The notes beneath the pieces were generated by a model. That model saw only the letters and a program-made list of their open reading frames with translations. It made no database searches and had not been told where the DNA came from. Shown here piece after piece: positions 24,196 through 37,200 of a stretch of 64,000 nucleotides of DNA (within the stretch, counting starts at the first letter, position 1; each line of letters opens with the position of its first letter). Both the position numbers and the translations under genes were made by a program. The DNA comes from Oehlia diaphana (taxonomy: Eukaryota > Glomeromycota > Glomeromycetes > Glomerales > Glomeraceae), in the NCBI GenBank assembly GCA_003833135.1, contig QZLH01000147.1:7382-71381 (forward strand), read 5' to 3'.

Positions 24196-24354
24196 ACCCT
24201 CTCTATAGCGAATTTTTATATAGTGAATAACTTGCTATAATGAAGAAAAGTTCAGATACAGATTTTTTTATATAATAAAATGACCCTCAGTATAGTGAAT
24301 TTCTCACTATAACGAATTTTAATCTCCAGCCCATGGATTCACTATAGTAAGGGT
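24196..24354. mobile_element. 159-bp MITE with 18-bp terminal inverted repeats
   Basis: The left end ACCCTCTCTATAGCGAAT (24196-24213) and the reverse complement of the right end, ACCCTTACTATAGTGAAT (24337-24354), match at 15 of 18 positions. Inside, further TATAGTGAAT / CACTATAACGAAT sub-repeats occur at about 24219, 24290 and 24305 in both orientations, as in the ends of some pogo/Tc1-like elements. No coding capacity. No clear target-site duplication. Confidence 0.65.
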
Positions 24355-24890
24355 GAACAGTACTAGAGTTTTGGAACCAAAAACCATTGTGTTCCGAAAT
24401 CCTTATCACAGTATTTAGTTCAAATTTTGGTACCCAAAGCTGCAATTATACTTATTGAAGACGATTCCGTAGGTATTTCTTTGGATATAGCGAAGAGTAT
24501 TATGAATGTATGTTCATAATGGTAGTATGTTAAATAACTATGTTATACTTTATTTGTCACTTTTTATTATATATTCCTTTTTATTAAATATTACACACTA
24601 TTTTTAAATTATCTATATTATTTTAAAATACACCAAAGAAATTATAATATGTAATTAACATAAAATCTTGGTTAAAAAAAAAATCAAAAAACATGAAATT
24701 TAACGCATATAAATAAATACATAATTCACAAATTCTTTAATACATCTCATCTAAAGAAATACAAATTGATACCAATAATAATCTTTATAAAGATTATTAA
24801 TACTTTTTTTTTATGTTTGAATTTCTGGGATCATTTTTGGCTGTTGGAAATTCAAGCATTGTAGTTTTTAAATTGGTTTACATTGATAGA

Positions 24891-25060
24891 CCCCCTGTAA
24901 AAAAAGTTGATCCGTTTTTTATATTCCATCTTTTTCCGTAAAAAGCTCATATTTCCGGAACTAATAATCTTATCACGGAATTTAACATTTTCCGTGAATG
25001 GATCTGTGAAAGGCTCATTTTTACGGAGTTTTTACAGAAATAACAGATAAAATTTTCTTA
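24891..25060. mobile_element. MITE family A, copy 1
   Basis: This segment is a diverged copy of 46958-47135. Shared words in order include GATCCGTTTTTTATATTCC (or the AATCCG version), GGCTCAT/AAGCTCAT with ATTTCCGGAA, ATTTTCCGTGAATGGA, TGAAAGGCTCATTTTTACGG and TTTTTACAGAAATAAC. The right end is eroded here compared with copy 2. Confidence 0.75.
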
Positions 25061-25129
25061 TTAGCAATAGTCGTACCAGATGTGATTTAATTATTCCTCG
25101 AACCCTTTAAAATTGTTTCTTGTAACTTT

Positions 25130-25158
25130 CGGAAATATCTCTGATTGGCTAATTACTT
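25130..25158. promoter_or_regulatory. CCAAT-containing motif shared with the ETFB promoter (copy 2)
   Basis: CGGAAATATCTCTGATTGG followed by CTAATTACTT closely matches 22056-22084. Here it lies ~158-186 bp upstream of the monooxygenase start, with CCAAT on the antisense strand. Confidence 0.4.
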
Positions 25159-25315
25159 TGTATTATTTGTAATATTGATGACTAAAAATTGACGTAATAA
25201 TGCCATTTTATTTAATCTATTAATAATCGTATTAATAGATCTAATCTAATATTTTGTTATAAATTTATATCCATTATTTCATGTTAGAAGCAATTTTTTC
25301 CGAGAAAAAGTAATA

Positions 25316-26684
25316 ATGTCTTTATATTCGTTTAATACAGGATTCATTAGTTTGTTTAAAGAATATGGTATAAAATATCCAATAGTAAAAGCTCCTATGG
25401 CAAAAATATCTGATGTAAAGTTAGCAAGTGAAGTTTATTTAGCAGGAGGGTTAAGTTTTCTTTCAACAGGTAGATAACTTGATTTTTATCTTTATTAAAT
25501 TTAACCGATTTTTAACTTTGGATTTAAAATTTTCTTTTAATTATAGGATATAAGTCTTATGAAGATATTGAAAATGATTTAAAATCAATTCGCGAATTAT
25601 TAAAATCTACTCCAACCAACGGATTATTGCCAATTGGTATAGCATTCATGACATTTGCACTAGACTCTGAATTTTCCTCCTCCTCTTCAAATTCGTCTCT
25701 TCATTTGACTCTTTCTTATAAACCATTAGCAATTTGGTTTTCATTTGGTGATTTTTCAAAATATGTACCTATAGTACGTTCATTATCACCTCACACAAAA
25801 ATATTTGCTCAAGTACAAACAATAGAACAAGCAATAAATGCATATAAAAATAATGCAGACGTGATTGTAGTACAAGGTAATGAGAGCGGTGGACATGGAT
25901 TAATTAATGGTGCATCTACATTAACTTTAGTACCTGAAGCTATTGATACTTTAAATCAAATTTATTCTTCTTCTAAGGAAGAGAACTTAAAAAAGCCTAT
26001 TATCCTTGCTGCTGGAGGAATTATTGATGGTAGAGGTTTAGCTTCGGTATTAATGCTCGGTGGTGACGGAGTTGTAATGGGGACAAGATTTATAGTTTCT
26101 AAAGAGTCTGCTGCTCATCCTGATTCCAAAAAAATCATTATTAATACTAATGATGGTGGTGTAAATACCGTTAGAACTCAGATATTCGATAAATTAAAAG
26201 ATCAAAATACTTGGCCTTCTCAATGGGATGGTAGAGCAATTAAAAATAAAACTGTTGAAGAGATTGAGGAATTAGGTGATGATGATGAAAAAATCGGCGA
26301 AAGAAAAAAAATTTACAAAGAAGCTGTTTTGGGAAAAGATTATTCGAGAATGGTATGTTTGCTAATTTTTTTTTTCTTTTTGTAATTTAATAATAAATTT
26401 GTTAATAAATTTCAATATGTATATATATATATACACATATATTGTTTTTTGTTAGGTTATTTATGCTGGTGCCGGAGTTGGATTAATTCGTGATGAACCG
26501 TCTGTTAAAGTAAGAATATTTCATCATATAAAGTAATACGTATCTTATATTTTAAAATTAATTCAACTTTTCTTTATTATATTCGTAGGAAATCTTGGAA
26601 AATACAGCAAAAGTTGCTATAGAAACAATCACACATGTATATAATTCGGTTATTACAAAAGAAAATGTTTCAAAATTTTATTAG
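25316..26684 (+). CDS. Nitronate monooxygenase-like FMN flavoprotein (2-nitropropane dioxygenase family)
   Basis: Four exons (25316-25469, 25547-26352, 26456-26509, 26589-26684) encode 369 residues. Family landmarks are the N-terminal YPIVKAPMAKISDVKLASEV, the VVQGNESGGHG motif with the catalytic-type His at residue 168, and the FMN-phosphate segment AAGGIIDGRGLASVLMLGGD followed by GVVMGTRF. Near the C-terminus VIYAGAGVGLI closes the barrel. Such enzymes oxidise nitronates (for example propionate 3-nitronate) using FMN and oxygen. There is no targeting peptide, so it is probably cytosolic. The Ser run in the middle (FSSSSSNSSLH) is a local insert. Substrate cannot be told from sequence. Confidence 0.9.
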
Positions 26685-26749
26685 TCTAAAAAATTTTGTG
26701 TGTGTAAATTTTATAAATTTTATTTAAATATTTTATTCAACTATTGTTA

Positions 26750-28816
26750 TTATTTAATTCCAACAATGACCATATTTCTTGGACTTTTTAATTCGTCAAA
26801 TATACCAAAACATTTGACTTCTTTTACAAGATTATTTTCAAATAAATATAAACATTTATCTAATAATATAATACTCTCAAAACATGGTCCTAACATAGCT
26901 CTTAATGTCCAAAATACAATAATTTTACGCATATATCCTTTTTGCTTAAATTCATTATAATATTTTTCTGATTCTGATTGTGAGATACTATTTAATGGAA
27001 GAGAAAGTTTTTTTAATGCAGCATTGCAATATGTGGAAAATGATGTGAAACTTCGATGATGTAATTTTCCTATTCTTGGTGTATCTTTGACTAAATCTTT
27101 TTTAATTAATATATACTAAAGAAGAAGAAATACGATTTAGCAAAAAAAAAAAGACTTTTTTATATATAAATAAATGTGTATGACTTAACCTGTAATAGTG
27201 CTCGAAAAAAATGATGTTCAAATGCTTTAATACTTGATTCTTGTTGAACTGACCATCTTGATGGTACTTGGCATGCGAGATGTCTGATAGTTAACCCCAT
27301 ATAAAAATTTTTCTCTTTAAAAAATTTACTTAATGGGAATGAACATTTAATATCTTCATCTAAATAAAAATATATATATTATGATTATTTTATTAAAACA
27401 AAGATTTCAATAAAAGAAAAAGAATATTTTAATCATAATTAATACCTTTTGAATCCTCTTGTTTAGAATTTTCATTTTCATGAAGTAAATGGTAACAACA
27501 TCCTACATTTACTACACATTTTATTTCTTCATTTTTAATAAATAAATCTAACATTGTACTTGATAATTCTCCACATGAATGTAATCCACATATTAAAAAA
27601 TTATTATCTTGTTTTAATTGTTTGGCTGAACAAGACCTATCTACGATAATTTTGTTATCATTAACAACCTTATTAAATTCATAATCTCCCACCTCTTCAA
27701 CGTTAAATTGTTCCTTATTCTTATTCCACTCTGATATTAAATTAGTTAAAGTTTCCGTAGTCACATGTTGAGTAACATGAGTTAACCCTCCTTTTTTCTC
27801 ACTTATAAGTTCATTATTTTTGCCATCAACTTCCTTTTTTCCCTTGCACAATAATCCAAGACTTTTTTCTGTACGAAATTGATATTTTTGTGCACCACAT
27901 GTTTGTATATTACTTGCGTCTATAGCAAGTACACAAAGATTATATGTATATGCCAATACTCTACTTAAATATCCCTGTATAAAAGAGTAAACATGATAAA
28001 GACGCTTATAAAATGAATTATCTTAACGCAAATTTATTACATACCTGTCCTGCTCCTAAATCAATTATTGAACTAATTTTATTTTCTTTTGTTAACTTTG
28101 CTATTAAACAACTCAATATTCTAACCTACAAAAAAATATGGTTAATTTTTAATTAACGTATACTTGAAAGAAAATAATTAATAAATAACTACCTCATGTA
28201 ACTTTTTTTCATTCATTCCTGGTAATATACGTTTATCAATTGATTCTTCACGTTCCATCTGTAAATCTTTATAGTATTTTCATTAACAAATTATTATTAT
28301 TCGTATCGATACTATCTATATAAGACGCGATAATTAAACATCTAATAAAGTAACCAAAGAAACTAACCATTAATTGAAATGTCACGCATTAAGACTAACC
28401 CTTTCGTATTTCTAATAAATTGCTTTAAAGATTCTGGCCAATCTTCCTGTCATTTATTATAAATCTTAAGACCAACTTTTTTCCATAACCTTCTCTACAC
28501 TCACTATTATTTTATTTACCTCATATTCACAAAAACTAGCGAGTCTAATCATTTTATTCATGAATTTTTTCTCTTCTCCTTCTTCAGTAATTCCATTCTT
28601 ACTTTCACTCATATATTCAACTTTAAACGCGTCAGTCCATTCTTCTGGAATAACTTCTTCCCAAATATTTTTGATAAAAAAATCCACAATATGAGCATCC
28701 GCAAGTCTAGAATATTTTTTACAAAAGTTCATTAAAGTTTCTGCATAATCAAGTATATTATCTTTGTCATTTGTATAATTATGTGGAAGTGGAAGAAAAA
28801 TTTTTCGCGTGGACAT
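26750..28816 (-). CDS. METTL25: METTL25-family SAM-dependent methyltransferase-like protein
   Basis: Seven exons (28816-28520, 28446-28368, 28266-28193, 28125-28045, 27974-27446, 27359-27190, 27115-26750) give 531 residues. The segment GMNEKKLHE precedes a Rossmann motif I (IIDLGAGQGYLSRVLA, about 170-185). Later come LICGLHSCGELSSTML and VNVGCCYHLL, which are typical of METTL25/METTL25B (formerly RRNAD1), then FFRALLQ and a C-terminal domain with GPCFESIILLDKCLYL. A poorly conserved Lys/Glu-rich insert interrupts the domain. The family is annotated as putative methyltransferases; the fungal role is uncertain. The exon 3 acceptor is ATAAAG, eight bases before a closer CAG, because only that acceptor keeps the frame open. 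The gene shares a 144-bp promoter region with BDP1. Confidence 0.85.
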
Positions 28817-28960
28817 ATTGAGTAAATATTCAGTGTTTAAAGTGATTCGTTATTGTTAATTCATCGTCATTTAATCATTCCTTTTTGGGTAAGCCGAAAC
28901 TCGAGATCACTCAAGGAAATATTTTATACAATATTAATAAATAATAGTAATTAATGCAAA
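28817..28960. promoter_or_regulatory. Bidirectional promoter, METTL25 / BDP1
   Basis: Only 144 bp separate the two start codons of divergently transcribed conserved genes. No clear TATA box is present. The region includes CTCGAGATCAC near 28900. Confidence 0.6.
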
Positions 28961-31163
28961 ATGTTTAAAAGTTCAAAGTCGTTGCTTCGTTCTAAAGCAG
29001 GTAATAATGATGGTTTCAAATTTATATAATTCAATTTATTTAACATATATATATTTGCATTTTAATTTAGGTAAGTCAAAAGGGACAATTATTGATGTTC
29101 CCGGGAAATCACTAGAACCAACACCAATTACAATAGTACAACCTTCAAATTCACAGGAGTCTGGTGGTAGTAATAAATCTACTCAGTCGGAAACAAATCC
29201 CGATGCTATTATAGTTAATTATGAAGGCGACACGATTGATGTAGTTAGTCAAGCGCCACAAGATATTGTGATGGATGTTTCTCCATCAATATTACCAGCT
29301 AAGACGCGCTCTGATGAGAAACGATCCATTAATCGTATTGCTGACAATGTGATCAATAAATCCTCTGGAGATGGAACACAAAGAAAATCTTCACAAAAAT
29401 TTCCTACAAGTCCGAAAATCATTCTTTCGTTTACTAATGACTCACTGGTTGAATCATCCTCCTCTTCAAGTGCTACTGGAATGGTTGAATCACACAATGC
29501 TCGACAAGATAGTGAAGACGCAATATCTCAACATATTGAAGAATCTGATGTAACGACTGAAGATTCATCTGTTAAAACAAGACAACGTAAAACAGCTATT
29601 ACGAATAAGAAACGAGCAAGATCAAATAATGATGATGAACAATCTGAAGATTCAACGGTAGCAACATCATCATCATCAAAACAGTCAAAACGTCGTAAAC
29701 GTTCTAGTTCTATTGCATCCATAACGTCTTCAACTAATACAGATGGCAGTTCCACAAAAAGTAATTCTACAGCTGGTAGAAAACGACGAAGTAAATCACG
29801 TAAAGCGCGTACTACTACCCGTAGACAACAATCTAGTAAAAGCCGTGTTAAACCTTGGGAAGATGATCCTGAAGACGAAAATCCACTTGATGATTCTATT
29901 GTTACAATGGCTGAATTGTGTAAAGATTTAAAACGGGGTCGTAAATCTAATACTTATAAGGAACTAGAGTATGCTAAGTATCAAAAATCACAACAAAAAC
30001 GCAGACAACGTGCAGCAGCTAATAATATTAGAGATGATGACCAAATGAATGTTGGTGATGGTGAAACCCCTATATATCAACTTTTAGGGGATGAAGGTAA
30101 TGAGTTAGCTCAAGATCAGAATATTCCTGGAGATCATCAAGATGAGCAAAATGAGCAAAATGAAATTGAACAAAATGAAGAGTTTAATAATGATGGAAGC
30201 GAAAATTATGAAGAATATTATGAGAATAGAGAATGGGAGCAAGAAGGTTGTTATGATGAAGATGGAAATTGGATTCAATATGAAAATTATGAAAACGAAG
30301 AGTATCAGCAAGATTATGAAATGGAAGAAGTGGAAGATGAGAATACACAAGACGAAAATAACGAAAATCATAAACCAACTCTTATGAAACGGTAATTAAT
30401 ATATATATGTATATATATTTTTTTTTTTTAAAAAAAAAAAGAAACCTTCTTTAATTAATTCTTTATAATTCAAATGAAAAGTCGCGTGTTTTCATCACGT
30501 GGCAGCAGATTTGTAAACGCGGACGGACAATATACAGTTCGCGAAGAACAAGATTCACGTCCACGTATTTATGAAAATGATGAAGGAATGGAAGTTGTAG
30601 AAGAAGATAAATTTTCTCATATTGTAAATTCTTTTACTTATTCTAAAAAGCCAAGAAAAAATGAAAGATGGACACTTGATGATACTGAATTGTTTTTCAA
30701 GGTATTGTGAATATTCATAATATTATTAACAAAGTTTTATTTATTACTAATAACGGCATGATAATTTGTTTTTATAATATAGGCATTGTCACGATGGGGA
30801 ACCGATTTTGAGATAATATCTAGAAAAATATTTGATAATAGAAAATCTCGTGATCAAGTTAAAAATAAATATAAAAGAGAACGTAAAATTAATCCATTGC
30901 GTGTTTATAAGGCATTGGATACGCGCATTCCCATAGGTAATAATTAAATCTCAACTTATTTATTCCAAATTTATACTAATTTTTATTTTAAACAAGAACC
31001 TGAAGAATTGGAAATTATTTCACGATATACCGAAGAATTAGCAACTATACAAGCAGATAATGATATTCAAGGTGAAGCTACAGAAGTAAATCAAGACGAT
31101 ATAGTAAATGATGTAGAAGGTGGTTCAACTGAAGAAAACCGTGAAGCATTTGATCTGATATAA
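28961..31163 (+). CDS. BDP1: Transcription factor TFIIIB subunit B'' (Bdp1)
   Basis: Five exons (28961-29000, 29071-30391, 30482-30701, 30783-30936, 30997-31163) give 633 residues, near yeast Bdp1 (594). The first half is Ser/Thr-rich, with a basic region (KRRKRSS, GRKRRSKSRKARTTTRR) and then a conserved block (DDSIVTMAELCKDLKRGR). An acidic Glu/Asn/Tyr-rich stretch follows. The extended SANT domain spans exons 3-4 at about 513-575: KNERWTLDDTELFFK, ALSRWGTDFEIISRKIF and NRKSRDQVKNKYKRERK. Bdp1 locks TBP-Brf1 on RNA polymerase III promoters (tRNA, 5S). Exon 2 itself opens with GTAAGT directly after the acceptor AG, a recursive-splice-like arrangement. The exon 3 acceptor is the AAAAG before TCGCG, the only one that keeps the frame. 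Confidence 0.92.
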
Positions 31164-32213
31164 TTTTTTCAATGACAATGTAATTTTTATTTGCAAATCA
31201 TTGTAAATTTAAGACTATTTAATTCTGTAATTAAGCAACAATTTGTAAAATAAATTTTTATAAAAAATCTGATTGAGAGAAATTTTATGAGGATTTGGGT
31301 TGGATGTGATTAAAGGAGTACCAGTAGCAAATGATGGGTCAATGGACACCGGCAAGATGATATAATTTAGGACTAGCTAACCAAAGACTTTGGATGGAAT
31401 ACTAGCTAATTTTAAAATTTCGCATTGATTCAATTCTTTACTTTCAAAACCGTTGAAACAAATGATTCAAATTAAAAAATTAAATAAAATTATTAAATGT
31501 CAATAAAATAATGATATTTTAGAGATTCTGTAATTGTAGTTAATACACCTAAAGTACGCTTCATTGAAAGCACCGAACAAAACTTGGACTATTTTCTGCG
31601 GAGCGTGCTGATTTCTTTTTTGAATCTAGTAGTAAAAATTCCAAATTTTTTAAATTTTTTTAAACTATTTATTTGTCTTACACGCTCACAATTAACTTGT
31701 CCATAGTTGATCAAACTTGATAATTTTCATTTATGGAGGCGGGTAATTCCCTCTTTCAATCATTCATTTGGAAGTAATATAATGTGGTATTGTTTAACAA
31801 TCCACTCAACGAATTCTCGTGTACTTTATTCAAATCTTTTTTTCTAATTATTCCCTTCATGTATCATTTTGATGTTAAACCTCTTTTCACTAAATCCTTT
31901 GGAACTTGTAGAAACTTCAATATCATTTTCCCCGGAGATTAGCCGGTCAAAATGTCCTAATTCCTGGATCTATTGCGTTTTCCTCCATTATATTCCATTC
32001 AGACAAATGACTCTCTTAGTAATCAATTCTATTTTTAATTTCATGAGTGATACTCCTATACACAGTTGCCAAAAAAAGATAGTATAACACGTACACTGCC
32101 TTCCTGCGCCTCTTTCTGGTTTTCAAATAGGTGGTGGTTTAAATAAATAGGTCAGGGTTTTTTTTTTCAGCATCAGTCTTTTTTTTTTTCAAACTAATTA
32201 TCACTCTCATAAA
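31164..32213. other. Intergenic region, no gene seen
   Basis: The BDP1 3' UTR is followed by ~1 kb of unremarkable DNA. The ORF at 31869-32087 lacks coding character. T-rich tracts near 32158-32190 lead into the tropomyosin leader. Confidence 0.45.
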
Positions 32214-33069
32214 ATGGATAAATTTAAGGAGGTTAGTCATAATAAATTTTTTTATATTCTAGTTTAAAGGTCTAGCGTTGTTAAGTATGAGTCTTAGTAA
32301 TCGTGTAAGGAGAAGCGTAAAAAAATTTTTTTATATAGATAATGAACGATGTTAAGTTTCATAGGTTTCTAAAAGGAGGTTATACCTTCATAGAGTTTTC
32401 AAGGAATTGTTGTTATATTCTTATACCCATAAAAGAAATTTATGTATCTTCTCAAATCAGTTTTATGAAAATCAAAATCATTTTCAAATATTTATTATTA
32501 ATTTTTTTTTTATTTTTTTATTTATTTTTTTTGCAATAATTTCTAATACTTCTAATTTAATAAATAACGTATTCTAATATTCTTCTTTTACTAATTTTCA
32601 ATTATAGAAAGTTAGTTCTCTTCGCGCTGACCTTGATGCTTCCAATGCTAAAAATGAAGCGTTAACAAATGAAAAGAAAAAATTAGAAGAAGAAATGATG
32701 GCAAAAGAACATGAAGCTAGTGGGCTTTCGAAAAAAGTTGAAAAGCTTGAAAATGATTTAGATGAGACTGAAAGGAATTTGAGAGAAACCACGGAAAAGT
32801 AAGTTTAAGAATATCAATCCCATCATCTACTACTATTCGTTACTTAATTTAGTGCATATTTTGGTATCATCTACCTCTAATATGAAAATCTTTATTTTCT
32901 TTCTAGACTACGTGAACTTGAAATCAAATTAGAAAACAGCGAACGTCAAGTTTCTAAACTTGAACAAGAAAAGATAAAGTTAGAGGAGACTATCGAGGAA
33001 CAAAATGAAAAATTTAAACAGAAAGAGAAAGAACTTGAAGAAACTCTAAAGTCTATCGAAAATTTGTAA
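32214..33069 (+). CDS. Short fungal tropomyosin
   Basis: Three exons (32214-32231, 32608-32798, 32907-33069) encode 123 residues that are coiled coil almost throughout. The start MDKFKEKVSSLRADLD fits the MDKIKEKL start of fungal tropomyosins. The heptad-rich core includes LSKKVEKLENDLDETERNL followed by RETTEKLRELEIK, then SERQVSKLEQEK, and the end is KSIENL. Such proteins bind along actin filaments and stabilise cables. Fission yeast Cdc8 and budding yeast Tpm2 are 161 residues; the ~38 missing here correspond to about one actin-binding period. I searched the 376-nt first intron by eye for a lost exon and found none. A six-codon first exon encodes MDKFKE. Confidence 0.88.
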
Positions 33070-34248
33070 AAGAATTCTTTATAATCATCCATATATTAGT
33101 TGAACCATATTTGTATGTATCGTATTTTATTTTTCATAGCGCGTTTTTATCAATTAAATTTTTTTATTTTCATTAAATAACTGAATTATTAAATTATTAA
33201 ATTGTATACAACTATTTATATTACATTTTATAGATATATTTTTATTTTTTTTCTGGGTTTTAGTTGAACAAGAAACTTAAATTAATTTAATCCACTTTGT
33301 AGATATTATTTTGTTCTTAAAAGAAAATTAAATGCTGAAATCATTGTAATAGTAATCCAAAATTCTCTCAAGTCTATTCTTATATAGAGATAATGTAATC
33401 AATTCATGGAACAAAATGATCAAAAAGTGGAAGAAAAAAATTTTTTTTTCTTGATGGGATTTATTAAAGGATGAAAGACCATTGTATTTTTGTTCTAATT
33501 TACATTTGTCTTACCATTAATATATAATTAAATAATCACAAAGTTTAAATTACAGTACTTAATTGGTATAATCAAATAAATTTACCTCCTTAAAATGTTA
33601 GTAAATAATTAAGAATCGAATGACCCAAATCAGCACGCAATTAAATTTTATGTTGTGCATTAAAATAAACTTTTGAGGTGGTAAATCTATGCATAATGAC
33701 AATATTAAACTTGCATGTTTTCTGTAGCGTATTACTTATTAAACTGAATTCTGGTCATATGGTCTTATCGCAACACAAAGTTACGTCTTCATTTGCATGT
33801 CAGTTCTTAGACATATACAGTAACTCAAATTAATGATACATAACTAGTGATTATGCCATAAAAAACCTTAGAACATATACAATATTGTAAAAAAAATGAA
33901 AAAAAATGCAATTGGTAAAAAACTCTTAGATAGTAATGCTAATTTATAATATTTAGTATTAATATAAATTATCTTTACAAGAGAAATAAATGAATGAAGT
34001 AATTATAATCATTTTACTATATCTGATATAAAATAAATATAAAAATAATTATTTATAAAAAAAATATTATATATCAAAAGATTTAAAAAAAGAAAAAAAG
34101 GGAAAATTGATAAAAATTGAATAGAAAATAAAAATGCATGAGGATAAAGAAGACTTCACTTACTTATAAAATAGGTTACTTCAAATCTAAGATAAAAACT
34201 AAAAATCATATATAAGACTATGTTGGTCAACTCTTTGCTAGAGAAGCG
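33070..34248. other. Intergenic region with a small inverted-repeat element
   Basis: After the tropomyosin 3' UTR, ATTTACCTCCTTAAAA (33580-33595) and the reverse complement of ~33670-33686 (ATTTACCACCTCAAAA) form imperfect inverted ends of a ~107-bp MITE-like unit. Nothing else is recognisable. Confidence 0.4.
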
Positions 34249-37200
34249 CCTGAAAGAGGTATGTTTTTTTATAAAAATCTTTTCTTTTGAATCCCTTTTA
34301 TTTGAAATTTTATTAATAAAAGGAAATTTTAGAATACATTGTTATGATTTTTTTCTTTTTAGCTAATTAACCAATAGAATGTTAAAAAAAAAGTAAGATT
34401 AAGTAAGGGTCAATTTTTTATAATGACCTTTATTATAAGTAAATGGAATTTTAGATAAAATTACCTTTCTTGCAATCAGATCAGATAAATATAACATCTA
34501 TATAGTAGAAATATCAAAAGTTGGGATATCCCTATAAAAAATGGATTGCACTTAATAATAATATTAATAATTAAACAAATAAAAATTTTAAAAAATTTGT
34601 GAATTATATAATATTTAAGTATATAATAATAAAGGTATTAACTAATATATATCATATTTTTTTAAAATTAATTACTTCTTTTTTGCAAGAATTGTAAATA
34701 AAAAGTTTAAGAAAAAGATTTTTATTAGTATTTATATATAACTTTTTTCAATATAACTTGAAAAGTTTAAAATGAAATATTAATATATACTTTATATTTA
34801 ATTGCTTTTATAGTATTAAAATTTCAAATAATATTAAATAACTTAGATTCTATATAATAAAAATTTCAAAATAAAATATTTTAGTTAATATTATACCCAT
34901 AGAAATAAAATAGATATCAAAATATTTATTTTAACAAAATAAAAAAATCCAATTATTGGTTCTTAAAATAAAAAATTTGAAATCAAAAAATTAATATAAC
35001 TTTATATATTTGAATTAAAATTTATTATAAAATTTATATAAAATCAAATTTAAATTTTTTTTAGAATCTTGTTATTTTTTTTATTATTTACCATAAAATT
35101 AAAATAAAATATATTTTTATTAGCTAATTTTAATTTAAAACTTATATATAAATATTGAAAATTTTATAATAAACTTTATTAAAAATAAATTGAATTCTGA
35201 AATATTTTAAATTTTATAATAATTAAATAATAATAATTATTATAAACTTCTTAAATATAATTTCTTTATTTATAAAATAATAATTTATTATAAATTAGAA
35301 TAAAAATAAAAATATTAGATTTCTTTTATTGCAATAAATCTAATAATATAAATTTTATTAAAAATCTTTTAAAAATAAAAATATATAAGTAAAATACTTA
35401 AAATTTTTGAATACTTACAGAATATTTTAATATTAATCATTACTCTATTATTTAAAAATTTAATCATCATTTATAAGAAAAGCTTTTTAATATAATTACA
35501 GTTTTAAAAAAACATCAATTTTATTTTAAATAATTTTTATTTCAATAGATATATTGATATAAGTACTTAAAAGTAATTCTATATTAAGACAAATTTTCTT
35601 AAGAATTATTTTAAGGTTAAGTCTTTTTATCTTTTTATAATTTACATTAAAATTTATATAAAGTTTATATTAATTCTGATTAGAATTGTATATTATAAAG
35701 GTATTTTTAAATTTTACTATTCTATACAATCCATTTTAAAAGATCTACTAATTGAATTTTATATTAATAAAATTTATATTATTAGCTTTATTTTGATAAA
35801 AGAAATTTTATAATAGTAAAATATATTTTTAATATTAATATTAACTGAATTATTATAAAAAGTATTTTATTATATATTATTTATGAATTAAATAAAAGAT
35901 AATTAAAATTTTCTTTAGAATTCTTCAGTTAAAACTCAAAACTACTAATCAATATTATCAGGCAAAGTTAAATTAATTATATTAGTCTAGATTAAATTTT
36001 CAGTTTAATGCAATAAATAATTATATACTAGTAGTATAATTTTTGCAAATCTTAAAACTATCAGAAATTAAACTTGCATTTTCATTATAACTAGGTTTTA
36101 TAAAAAATGTAATTTTATCAAATATTTACAACTATATTACCTTTTTTAAGTTATAATTTTATTATAATTTTAAAATAAATATAGCATACCAGCCTTTATT
36201 TTTATTAAAATTATAAAATTCATTTACTACAAAATAAATAAAACTATATAGTTTTTTTAAAAAAAAATATAAAAATATAAAATAAATTATAAATACTTTA
36301 TAGATTTTCTATAATTTATTTTAATTATAATATAATAATTATACTTGCAAAAAAGTTATTACTTATTAGTTTGAAGTGCTATTAGATTTCTAAGATTTCT
36401 ATAAATTAATATTAATAATTAAAAGAAAATTACAGTTTATTTTTATATTAAAATCATGTATCAGACATTTAAAATTATATATTAAACATTAAATGTACTT
36501 TAAATTGAATAACTAATGCTACTAAAAATTAAATTTGATTATTTCTGTAAAGCTAGATCAACCAATTAATTTTTATTTATCCAGTTATTCAGCATTAAGG
36601 TAGACAGTAAATATTTTTAATAGTTAAAGTAATTACTTTATATATCAATATAATAAGAACTAAAAAGATATTACTTTCAAGTATTTTGGCATATTGATAT
36701 ATAGGTAATAAGAGTAATAAGATAGTAATTTTAATTTTAACTCTGACCAAATTGTAATTTTAGTTAAATTAAATGTAATAAATTAAATAGATTTAATGTA
36801 AAAAAAAATTTTGTATTACAGACTTACAGTATATAATATATATGCTGTAATAAATTAATTATCCTATTTGAGTAATTGACATTTTATGCCAAATAGGTAG
36901 ATAAATGAATTAATGAAAATTATTTGCAAATTGAAATACTAATAGTATTTACTTTTTTATTCATAAGAATATTGATTAACCCTTAAATTATTGGTTTTTA
37001 ATTATTAATAATCTTTTACTTTTATAGTTATTCAATTATTCATTTTTAAATATAATGTATTTATAATCATTTATTATTTTAAAAAGTTTACAAAAATACA
37101 TCAAAATCAAATAGCAATAATGGATGTTAAAAATAAAGATAATTTAATAATTTTAAACTTCAAATGTTTTATTAAAAAAATTCATCAATATATATATATT

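Noticed and set aside
30105..30371. Antisense Ile/Phe/Leu-rich ORF of 88 residues
   Set aside because: Shadow of the acidic Glu/Asn/Tyr repeat in BDP1; its apparent hydrophobic 'membrane' pattern is an artefact.
31869..32087. ORF of 72 residues
   Set aside because: No recognisable domain; it lies in featureless intergenic DNA without promoter or polyadenylation signals.
32232..32607. A missing tropomyosin exon inside intron 1
   Set aside because: No frame has heptad-like or Lys/Glu-rich coding sequence flanked by AG and GT.
33552..33840. Mariner-like element bounded by two TACAGTA words
   Set aside because: The words are in the same orientation, not inverted, and the similarity is too short.
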